Part shown: positions 1 to 5,257 of the stretch, in pieces
How positions within the stretch are numbered: the first letter of the stretch is position 1
How the letters are laid out: each line of letters opens with the position of its first letter
Origin: Flavobacteriaceae bacterium
GTDB taxonomy: Bacteria; Bacteroidota; Bacteroidia; Flavobacteriales; Flavobacteriaceae
Reading direction: 5' to 3'
Assembly (NCBI GenBank): GCA_013214275.1
Contig: JABSPP010000141.1
Location: forward strand, 1 to 5,257
DNA: 5,257 nucleotides
Notes under the pieces: model-generated
The model's database searches: none
What the model was told of the DNA's origin: nothing
Seen by the model: only the letters and a program-made list of their open reading frames with translations
Translations under genes and position numbers: made by a program

Positions 1-1803
1 TGTGAGACGTGAAATTCTTTTATCGGGTGGTGTGGAAATGATTTGCGTGGATTTAACGGAGCTTGGGATACCAAATGGTATGGTGAATCGGAAATACACG
101 AAAACTACTATATTTTAGAATGGAAAATTCCTCTCTCTGCCTTTAATTATCGCGAAGGAGAGACACGATGGAGGTTCAACAGTTATCACTTTGATACGCA
201 AGATAATGAGCGAAATACATGGATTAATATTCCGCAAAATCAGTTTATTTTTAATCTTGCCTTTATGGGCGATATGATTTTTGAGCGTCCTCTGGGGAAA
301 TCAAAGTCGCCTATTTTTTTAATTCCCTACGTCAATGGAATTGTGGGGAAAGATTATCAGACGACAGCAACAATTAGTGATTTTAAGTTTGGAGGTGACG
401 CTAAAATGACTATAGCCAATAGTTTGAATCTAGACCTGACTGTCAATCCAGATTTTTCTCAAGTTGAAGTAGATCAACAGGTGACCAATTTAACTCGATT
501 TGAAGTTGGTCTCCCCGAACGGAGGCAGTTTTTTATAGAGAATAGCGATTTGTTTGGTGACTTTGGTGATCGTAGAGATGCCAATCCGTTTTTTTCAAGG
601 AGAATCGGAATTGCTAAGGACGTGGACGGCAATAACATAGAGAACAGAATTATTGCTGGGGCAAGGCTCAGTGGAAAATTGAACAACAACCTACGCCTTG
701 GATTTTTGAATATGCAAACCGATGAGGATCTTGCTAACGAAATACCTAGTGTCAACAATGCTGTAGTTTCACTCCAGCAAAAAGTATTTAGTAGATCTAA
801 TATTAGTTTGTTGTTTATAAACAAACAAGCAACAAAAGATTATGATTTTTTAGCAGAGGAAGATCAATACAACAGGGTTTTGGGAATTGATTATTTGCTA
901 GCCTCAAAAGACAATACCTGGAGTGGTAAATACTTCCTTCACAAATCATTTTCCCCCAATGTAAAAAGCAATGATTTCTCTGTTGGAATTAGAACCGAAT
1001 ACAACACCCGAAGATTAGGAATTCGGTTAAGTGGAGTGTTTGTAGCGGACGACTTTAGATCTGATTTGGGTTTTGTAAGAAGAACTGATATTTTTAAGAT
1101 CAACCCTCAATTTCAGCTGAAGTTTTGGCCTAAAGAAAGTCAAATACAGCGGCACAGTTTCTCAGTTATCCCAATTTCAATTTGGCGTCCTAAGCTAGAA
1201 TTTGAAAATTCGGATTACTATATTATCAGTCGATGGGAAGCTAGTTTTAAAAGTAATTCTGAACTACAGATTAGTATGTTTAACCGCTTTACAAAATTAT
1301 ATGATCCTTTTGACCCTACGAGTACAGATGGTGGAGCGGAGTTGCCTGCGGATCAAGGATATTATTATACAAGTTTTGAGGTTTCTTTCCGTTCAGATCA
1401 ACGAAAGAAATTTTCCTACAGGATACAGCCTTCCTATGGTGGTTTTTTTAACGGAAGAAGATTTTCCCTGGAAACTAATATGACTTTGCGATTACAACCT
1501 TATTTTTCGGGTTCGATGCAACTTAGGTACGACAAAATTAACTTGCCCGATCCATACCCGGATGCTTCCATCTGGTTAGTTGGTCCTAGACTAGATATTA
1601 CATTCACCAAAAGTATTTTTTGGTCAACCTTTTTACAATACAGCACTCAGCGGGAAAATTTTAGCGTGAATACTAGGTTACAATGGAGAGTTGCACCGCT
1701 TTCTGATTTGTTTTTAGTCTATAATGACAATTATGCTACTGACGTTTTTAGTCCTAAGTTTCGTTCACTAAATTTAAAGTTTACCTACTGGATAAATATA
1801 TAG
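1..1803 (+). CDS. DUF5916 / CBM9-like outer-membrane protein, 5'-truncated and frameshifted near its visible start
   Basis: The reading frame is open from position 13 to the TAG at 1801-1803. The TTG at 43 is only the first possible start codon in this frame, not a believable gene start. The visible protein (586 residues counted from 43) begins inside the sugar-binding-like N-terminal domain (FNGAWDTKWYG, then a WKIPLSAFNYREG strand). It then shows the DUF5916 hallmark at residues about 129-171, including NPDFSQVEVDQQ and PERRQFFIENSDLF, followed by long alternating beta-strands ending LKFTYWINI, as expected of an outer-membrane beta-barrel. Family members usually have a signal peptide and about 150-250 more N-terminal residues, here outside the window. 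Their function is poorly known; surface glycan or envelope roles have been suggested. Upstream of 34 the family-like sequence (VRREILLSGG) lies in another frame, with an in-frame TGA at 10-12, implying a one-base loss near 32. The family call is firm; whether the gene is intact is open. Confidence 0.85.
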
Positions 1804-1843
1804 TTGTGTATTACGCAACAGTTCTGTTAGAGTACATATTACG

Positions 1844-1878
1844 AAAGAAAAGCCCTATTTTAAATGGGAATTTTCTTT
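1844..1878. terminator. Probable bidirectional rho-independent terminator between convergent genes
   Basis: AAAGAAAA at 1844-1851 pairs with TTTTCTTT at 1871-1878. CCC at 1853-1855 pairs with GGG at 1866-1868 after a small internal loop (1 base against 2). The AT-rich loop can itself fold a little further. The outer stem is A-rich on the left and T-rich on the right, so each strand's transcript ends in a U-rich arm. The hairpin lies between the 3' ends of the DUF5916 gene (+) and the DUF3127 gene (-) and could serve both. The GC part of the stem is weak, so the call rests partly on location. Confidence 0.6.
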
Positions 1879-1912
1879 TGTGCCTGTTGCAGAGATAAAA
1901 GTGGAACTAATT

Positions 1913-2278
1913 TTAGAACGGTAAATCGTCTGGTTCTTCGTCTGTTAGATCTGGGGCTGGTTCAAATTGATCTGCTGGAGGAGGCACCTGAGGAGCGGAT
2001 TGAGATAGATTTTCAATTCTCCACCCTTGAATGGCATTAAAATACTTCGCTTCTCCTTGTGGGTTGATCCATTCGCGACCTTTTAAATTGATGGACACCT
2101 TTACATCCTGACCAACAGTGTAATTGTTCAATAACTCTGATTTGTCTTGAATAAACTCAATCAATAACATTTGGGGATATTGCTCATCTGTAGTGACGAC
2201 AAGCTCTCTTTTTCTGAATCCGTTATTTCCAAAGGTTTGTGTTTCTCCTATCAGTTTAATTTTTCCTATAACCTCCAT
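1913..2278 (-). CDS. DUF3127 domain protein, OB-fold/SSB-like with acidic C-terminal tail
   Basis: This 121-residue protein matches my memory of DUF3127, a family largely confined to Bacteroidota. The opening MEVIGKIKLIGETQTFG, the strand FRKRELVVTT, the QMLLIEFIQDK segment and the INLKGREW-INPQG-KYFNAIQGWRIE region are characteristic (residues 1-92). This resembles a compact OB-like beta-barrel. A Pro/Gln-rich linker (about 93-110) leads to an acidic tail ending DDLPF, which closely resembles the C-terminal tip that bacterial single-stranded DNA-binding proteins use to recruit repair and replication proteins. Nucleic-acid binding is therefore an inference from fold and tail, not shown. The start is ATG at 2276-2278, 6 bases after the stop of the flavin reductase gene, so the two are probably one transcript. 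No Shine-Dalgarno sequence is visible, which is normal in this phylum. The length looks complete. Confidence 0.85.
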   Translation of the reverse strand: MEVIGKIKLIGETQTFGNNGFRKRELVVTTDEQYPQMLLIEFIQDKSELLNNYTVGQDVKVSINLKGREWINPQGEAKYFNAIQGWRIENLSQSAPQVPPPADQFEPAPDLTDEEPDDLPF

Positions 2279-2284
2279 GATTTA

Positions 2285-3145
2285 TTAATTTTGTAAAAGC
2301 ACTTTCCAAGCGCTTTCAATGTCGTTTTTATCCAAATACTGCTGAGCAAATGTATGTTTTTTTGATGCTTCTAACCCCATAAATTGAGGGTGATCTTTAG
2401 CAAAGTTATTAACATCATCCTCAGAAGGTAAGGATGCTATGTTTCCTAACATCCCTAAATTATTTCCTGTAAGAACGGTGCTGTTTCTAATTTCTAAAGG
2501 GATTAAATCTACGCCAATTCCCATGGTTGAAATGGGTTTTGGTATTTCAAAAAAACCATCTCTCGCCCTCGTGTAATAACTTCCTCCTGCTCTTGCCACC
2601 AAGTCAATTTTATGCTGATCGATACTTCCATCTGCATCCAATACGTCGTCTTTTATATGAATTTTCAGGACTTCGCAGATAATTAGATTCCCCGCTCCAC
2701 CCTCGTTTCCTGTATAAACAATATCCGTCACCTTACATTCGAACTGCACGGGTGATTCTGCCACGCGAAATGGCTTTATTTCATCCGAGGGAATCATGGT
2801 AAGTCCTGCCTTGATAAATTCATTTACTCCCTCAGGATACTCGGTGCTGCTTAACGACATTTGGTGAACGATATCGTAATTGACCACGTTAATAACGACT
2901 TCTTTAACGACTTCTGCGTTTTGAAGTGTGTGTTTGGTAGTATTGTCACGAACTCTCCTCGCTGGTGAAAAAATCATCATTGGTGGGTTGGAGCCAAATA
3001 CATTGAAAAAACTGTATGGTGATAAATTAGGATTTCCATCCGCATCAATAGTACTTGCAAAACAAATGGGTCTGGGAGCAATAGCTCCCAACAAATATGC
3101 ATGCATTTTACCAGTAGGTATTTCTCTTGGCTTGATCGTTAACAT
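2285..3145 (-). CDS. Flavin reductase family protein (FMN-binding split barrel)
   Basis: The 286-residue product has the flavin reductase-like split-barrel layout. The FMN-site region PRPICFASTIDADGNPNLSP (residues 24-43) is followed by YSFFNVFGSNPPMMIFSP (44-61) and the phosphate-contacting segment RDNTTKHTLQN (66-76). Then come VVINVV (84-89) and a later strand, SPVQFECKV (131-139). Relatives bind FMN and either reduce flavin with NAD(P)H or act as flavoprotein oxidoreductases of unknown substrate, in the cytoplasm. No signal peptide or membrane segment is seen. The C-terminal 80 or so residues, an extension beyond the barrel with an acidic linker and a helix-rich end, are typical of the longer Bacteroidota members as I recall them. 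The ATG at 3143-3145 gives a full-length N-terminus (MLTIKPREIPTGKMHAYLLG). It is the first gene of a probable two-gene operon with the DUF3127 gene and is divergent from the histidine kinase. The substrate cannot be deduced. Confidence 0.88.
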   Translation of the reverse strand: MLTIKPREIPTGKMHAYLLGAIAPRPICFASTIDADGNPNLSPYSFFNVFGSNPPMMIFSPARRVRDNTTKHTLQNAEVVKEVVINVVNYDIVHQMSLSSTEYPEGVNEFIKAGLTMIPSDEIKPFRVAESPVQFECKVTDIVYTGNEGGAGNLIICEVLKIHIKDDVLDADGSIDQHKIDLVARAGGSYYTRARDGFFEIPKPISTMGIGVDLIPLEIRNSTVLTGNNLGMLGNIASLPSEDDVNNFAKDHPQFMGLEASKKHTFAQQYLDKNDIESAWKVLLQN

Positions 3146-3162
3146 ATAGAAAATTTGACGCG

Positions 3163-3170
3163 TAAAGATA
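3163..3170 (-). promoter_or_regulatory. Possible -7 box for the flavin reductase-DUF3127 operon
   Basis: Read on the minus strand this is TATCTTTA, matching the Bacteroidota -7 consensus TAnnTTTG except for the last base. It ends 17 bases before the ATG at 3145, a common spacing in flavobacteria. No convincing TTTG -33 element sits at the expected distance, so this is a weak call. The box lies in the 53-base gap (3146-3198) shared with the divergent kinase gene, so any regulator bound here could affect both. Confidence 0.35.
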
Positions 3171-3198
3171 CTATCTATTTTGGAAATGAGTTATAGAA

Positions 3199-4377
3199 AT
3201 GAAGCTCTTATATTTGATGTTAATGATTCAGAATACACTTTTCTTGAAATGGTTGACCATTTTTGTTTCAATTATTATCGTGACTTTGATTTTGTGGAAT
3301 ACCTATAATTTCTTTGTCTTGTTTAAGATTGAAGAAAGAGCAAAAATGGAAATTATTGCCTCTGCTCAAAAAGAGCTGGCATCAAATAAAGATTTGAATG
3401 CAAGTACGGCACTACCTCTGGCCATTTTGGAGAATAATTCTAATATCCCCTTGATTTTAGTCGACGAAAACGGCGTAATTTCAAGTTGGGAGAATTTAGA
3501 TTCAATCAAAGCTCAGGATCCTGATTATCTTCAAGAGCAGTTGGAAATCATGAAGTCAGAAAACACCCCAATTGCAGTTCCTTACACCAAGAATAAAATG
3601 AATTATGTGTATTACAGAAACTCAGATTTATTAAATAGACTCACATATTATCCTATAGCGCTCATTTTGATTCTAGGATTATTTTTAACAGTGATTTACA
3701 TGATGTTTACTTCGAGTAAAATTGCAGAACAGAATAAATTATGGACAGGGATGGCCAAAGAGACAGCTCATCAAATAGGTACCCCATTATCCTCTTTACT
3801 GGGTTGGATTGCCATCCTCAAGACAGAGAATGTTCATGATAAATATGTAAAAGAAATAGAAAATGATGTTTATCGATTGAATACCATTGCGAGTCGTTTT
3901 TCCAAAATCGGATCACTTCCGGAACTAAAGCAAGGAAATATCGTAGGAATCATCAGAGAGACTTATGATTATTTAGAGCTTAGAAGTTCTAAACAAATTT
4001 CGTTTTCGTTTGTGACTTCTAAGGAGGAAATCCATACCAATTTAAATCAAGAATTGGTTAGTTGGGTTATTGAAAACCTCATTACAAATGCCATTGATGC
4101 CATGCAGGGAAAAGGAAGTGTGGCTATAAATATCTCTTCGGATGCAAAACGCATCAAAATCTTGGTTGCTGATACCGGAAAAGGAATGACAAAATCGCAA
4201 TTCAAGCAAATCTTTAAACCGGGCTATACAACCAAAAAACGAGGCTGGGGATTGGGTCTTTCTCTTTCTAAACGGATTATTGAAGACTATCACAAAGGAA
4301 AGATCTTTGTAAAAAAGTCTGAGATTGGCAAGGGAACGGTGTTTCAGGTGACTCTAAATAAAATTGGTAGCGATTGA
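3199..4377 (+). CDS. Membrane sensor histidine kinase, orphan, HQIGTP-type H-box
   Basis: This 392-residue protein has two membrane helices (about 18-42 and 150-170) framing a roughly 105-residue extracytoplasmic sensor region that I cannot assign to a family. After the second helix comes the dimerisation/phosphoacceptor region GMAKETAHQIGTPLSSLLGW, with predicted phosphorylated His191. The ATPase domain carries the N-box NLITNAIDAM (293-302, key Asn297), the G1 box DTGKGM (325-330), the F-box FKPGYTTK (339-346) and the G2 box GWGLGLSLSK (349-358). All catalytic boxes look intact, so it should autophosphorylate and signal from the inner membrane. No HAMP or receiver domain is evident, and no response regulator is in the window. 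The start is ATG at 3199; ATG at 3223 (giving MIQNTLFLKW) is an equally reasonable start because no Shine-Dalgarno sequence decides. The last 24 bases overlap the convergent HIT gene. The ligand and partner are unknown. Confidence 0.93.
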   Translation: MKLLYLMLMIQNTLFLKWLTIFVSIIIVTLILWNTYNFFVLFKIEERAKMEIIASAQKELASNKDLNASTALPLAILENNSNIPLILVDENGVISSWENLDSIKAQDPDYLQEQLEIMKSENTPIAVPYTKNKMNYVYYRNSDLLNRLTYYPIALILILGLFLTVIYMMFTSSKIAEQNKLWTGMAKETAHQIGTPLSSLLGWIAILKTENVHDKYVKEIENDVYRLNTIASRFSKIGSLPELKQGNIVGIIRETYDYLELRSSKQISFSFVTSKEEIHTNLNQELVSWVIENLITNAIDAMQGKGSVAINISSDAKRIKILVADTGKGMTKSQFKQIFKPGYTTKKRGWGLGLSLSKRIIEDYHKGKIFVKKSEIGKGTVFQVTLNKIGSD

Positions 4378-4746
4378 TTCTGCCAAGGATATAAACTGTT
4401 CTTGTGTTAACTGTTCTTTTTTTGTAAATCGCATATCATCCATAAAATTAATAGGAATTAAATGCACGTGCACATGCGGAACTTCCAATCCAATAACGCT
4501 CATTCCAATTCGCTCGCAAGGAACGGTTTTCTCTAAGGCTTTGGCAACTCGGTAGGAAAAATCCATCAATCCTGTATAGGTTTCCTTGTCCAGATCAAAG
4601 AGTTTGTTGACCTCTTTCTTTGGAATGACTAGGGTGTGACCTCTGGAATTGGGATTGATATCTAAAAACGCGTAGTAGTTTTTGTCTTCGGCAATTTTAT
4701 AGGATGGTATTTTACCTTGAACAATTTTAGAAAATATGGAAGCCAT
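4354..4746 (-). CDS. HIT (histidine triad) family nucleotide hydrolase
   Basis: The 130-residue protein has the full HIT domain. It contains the opening SIFSKIVQGKIPSYKI, the FLDINPNSRGHTLVIPK strand-turn (residues 27-43) that forms the nucleotide pocket, and the HxHxH catalytic motif HVHVHLIP at 91-98. By homology with Hint proteins, His93 is the nucleophile. Family members hydrolyse nucleoside phosphoramidates or related mononucleotide conjugates in the cytoplasm; the exact substrate is not deducible here. The Cys-x-x-Cys zinc pair seen near the N-terminus of some HIT proteins is absent (Ser3 and Ser6), as in E. coli HinT, so no zinc site is expected there. The ATG at 4744-4746 gives the canonical start. 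The gene follows the greA-like remnant on the same strand after about 410 bases and ends inside the kinase gene, leaving no space for a terminator between them. Confidence 0.95.
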   Translation of the reverse strand: MASIFSKIVQGKIPSYKIAEDKNYYAFLDINPNSRGHTLVIPKKEVNKLFDLDKETYTGLMDFSYRVAKALEKTVPCERIGMSVIGLEVPHVHVHLIPINFMDDMRFTKKEQLTQEQFISLAESIATNFI

Positions 4747-4760
4747 AATTGGAATTTATG

Positions 4761-4768
4761 TAAAGGTA
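4761..4768 (-). promoter_or_regulatory. Possible -7 box for the HIT gene
   Basis: On the minus strand this reads TACCTTTA, one base off the Bacteroidota TAnnTTTG consensus, and it ends 14 bases before the ATG at 4746. It has the same form as the box upstream of the flavin reductase (TATCTTTA), which slightly strengthens both calls. No clear -33 TTTG is present. It would let the HIT gene be transcribed independently of the greA-like gene upstream. Confidence 0.35.
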
Positions 4769-4809
4769 ATAAACACTCTAGTATCATCCCATTTCTGACG
4801 CTAAATAAC

Positions 4810-4935
4810 TTAGTGAAAATGTGTCTTTTTGTATGATATTCCAAAATATGAATCACTTGTAATCACGACTATGACCGATTTTTCTTTTTTATCTACTGCG
4901 GAAATCCATTGTTTTTCTTGTGCGTAATTTAACAT
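4810..4935 (-). CDS. Possible 41-residue small ORF, uncharacterised
   Basis: ATG at 4933-4935 opens a 41-codon frame ending in TAA at 4810-4812. The product begins MLNYAQEKQWISAVDKKEKS and continues with a hydrophobic strand VIVVITSDSYFGISY and a basic, His-ended tail. I do not recognise it. The frame stays open seven codons further upstream. A second short frame starting MKINYTITDV overlaps it in another phase, so the region could be a decayed or indel-damaged gene. It is the only remotely protein-like stretch between the HIT gene and the RNA-like element. It may well be chance. Confidence 0.18.
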   Translation of the reverse strand: MLNYAQEKQWISAVDKKEKSVIVVITSDSYFGISYKKTHFH

Positions 4936-5018
4936 CTGTAATGGTGTAATTGATCTTCATTTGATACAATGAGTGATGCTCAGTTTTTTCCCTCGCTTAA
5001 ATATTGTTTTCTCGCCGC

Positions 5019-5104
5019 GTTAGGGATAGCAGCGGCATCCTTTTTTGTCCTGATAAGGCAAAAAAGATATAGCGAATAGCCCGACCCGTAGGGAAACGCC
5101 CTAA
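5019..5104 (+). ncRNA. Structured intergenic RNA element, possibly Flavo-1-like
   Basis: A strong hairpin is formed by CTTTTTTG (5040-5047) with CAAAAAAG (5059-5066), continued past one bulged T by CCT (5049-5051) with AGG (5056-5058) around a GATA loop. It is flanked by GC-rich blocks AGCGGCATCC (5031-5040) and GATATAGCGAATAGCCC (5066-5082). GGG at 5023-5025 can pair with CCC at 5080-5082, closing the core. Alternatively TTAGGG (5020-5025) can pair with CCCTAA (5099-5104). A mini-hairpin CCC-GTA-GGG lies at 5085-5093. From memory, this arrangement, including GGGAAACGCCC at the end, recurs between genes in many flavobacteria and may correspond to the Flavo-1 RNA motif of unknown function. The strand was chosen because I recall the motif in this orientation. 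The family name is uncertain; the structure is directly visible. Confidence 0.55.
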
Positions 5105-5156
5105 AACACCGACAAGCTATGGGAACTCTTAAGATTTTAAAGCAGTGATTGGAGTT

Positions 5157-5257
5157 TTATCTCGAAATATTGATGATTTTGAATGTCATCATTCCTGCTG
5201 GGACTGGAAGTTCAGCAATATGTCCAGCGTCTTTTACCCGGAATCCTTTTCAAAGTG
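5157..5257 (-). pseudogene. greA: 3' end of a greA-like transcription elongation factor gene, frameshifted
   Basis: Read on the minus strand, the frame ending at the TAA at 5157-5159 encodes AGHIAELPVPAGMMTFKIINISR. This closely resembles the GreA C-terminus, whose typical form is GKKVGDxAExxVPAGxxKFExLxIS. Continuing upstream in the same frame hits a TGA near 5250-5252. Skipping one base at 5229 instead joins it to LKRIPGKR, giving a continuous GreA-like GKRAGHIAE and an open frame to the window edge. The fragment is therefore the end of a GreA/GreB-family cleavage factor, which rescues backtracked RNA polymerase, with one extra base. It precedes the HIT gene on the same strand, an order I recall as common in flavobacteria. 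The indel may be a sequencing error at a contig end rather than a real lesion; if so, this is the 3' end of an ordinary CDS. Confidence 0.65.

Larger units (their letters stand above)
4747..5156. other. 410-base intergenic region between the HIT gene and the greA-like remnant
   Basis: No convincing protein gene is present. The left part (4747-5000) is AT-rich, with the HIT promoter-like box and one weak 41-codon frame. The right part (about 5019-5104) is more GC-rich and strongly structured and is annotated separately as an RNA element. The stretch 5105-5156 shows nothing I can assign. No transposase fragments, direct repeats or attachment-site-like sequences were noticed. Confidence 0.6.

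Noticed and set aside
43..45. TTG at 43 as the true start of the DUF5916 gene
   Set aside because: The frame already encodes domain sequence here, and the family needs a signal peptide and a large N-terminal domain. It is only the first start-like codon after an upstream stop.
474..824. 116-codon frame on the minus strand inside the DUF5916 gene
   Set aside because: It is antisense to the conserved hallmark of the family and has no recognisable domain; it is a shadow frame.
1202..1483. 93-codon + strand frame inside the DUF5916 gene
   Set aside because: It is an out-of-phase shadow within the beta-barrel coding region, with no family resemblance.
2928..3149. 73-codon + strand frame opposite the flavin reductase start
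   Set aside because: It is the complement of the conserved FMN-binding region and shows no protein-like features of its own.
3186..3308. 40-codon + strand frame (MSYRNEALIFDV...) overlapping the kinase start
   Set aside because: It is in a different phase from the kinase and covers the first membrane helix coding region. It is probably chance and is too short to support as a leader peptide.
4042..4293. 83-codon minus-strand frame inside the kinase ATPase domain
   Set aside because: It is the antisense of the N, G1 and G2 boxes; a shadow.
4364..4555. 63-codon + strand frame opposite the HIT gene
   Set aside because: It is the complement of the HIT catalytic motif; a shadow.
4662..4856. 64-codon minus-strand frame overlapping the HIT start
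   Set aside because: It is out of phase with the HIT gene and mostly overlaps its N-terminal coding region, with no recognisable features.
5121..5156. ACTC/GAGT complementary pair downstream of greA as a terminator
   Set aside because: The stem is only four or five pairs with a loop of about 20 bases and no clear U-tract, too weak to call.

Overview
The window looks like a piece of a chromosome from a Bacteroidota bacterium, most likely class Flavobacteriia. The reasons are its AT-rich composition, the Bacteroidota-typical families DUF5916 and DUF3127, starts without Shine-Dalgarno sequences, TAnnTTTR boxes close upstream of genes, and an intergenic structured element of a type I recall from flavobacterial genomes. 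No mobile element, CRISPR array, tRNA or rRNA was seen.

Layout, left to right: (1) positions 1-1803, + strand, the C-terminal part of a large DUF5916/CBM9-type outer-membrane protein, cut by the window edge and carrying an apparent one-base frameshift near position 32; (2) 1804-1912, a short convergent gap with a bidirectional-looking hairpin terminator; (3) 2285-3145 then 1913-2278, both - strand, a flavin reductase-like FMN protein followed 6 bases later by a DUF3127 protein with an SSB-like acidic tail, probably one operon; (4) 3146-3198, a 53-base divergent promoter region; (5) 3199-4377, + strand, a two-TM sensor histidine kinase with an HQIGTP H-box and no response regulator nearby; (6) 4354-4746, - strand, a HIT-family hydrolase whose 3' end overlaps the kinase gene tail-to-tail by 24 bases; (7) 4747-5156, a 410-base intergenic stretch holding a structured RNA-like element at about 5019-5104 (possibly Flavo-1) and at best one 41-codon ORF; (8) 5157-5257, - strand, the frameshifted 3' end of a greA-like transcription elongation factor gene.

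The central genes are housekeeping or accessory chromosomal genes and do not form an evident new pathway. From memory, greA, HIT, this kinase, the flavin reductase and DUF3127 are often neighbours in flavobacteria, so this looks like a conserved backbone rather than an island. The most notable points are the greA tail, which only becomes readable after allowing one extra base, the matching indel at the opposite end of the window, and the structured RNA between greA and HIT. Frameshifts at both extremities suggest low-quality contig or read ends rather than true gene decay, but the sequence alone cannot decide.
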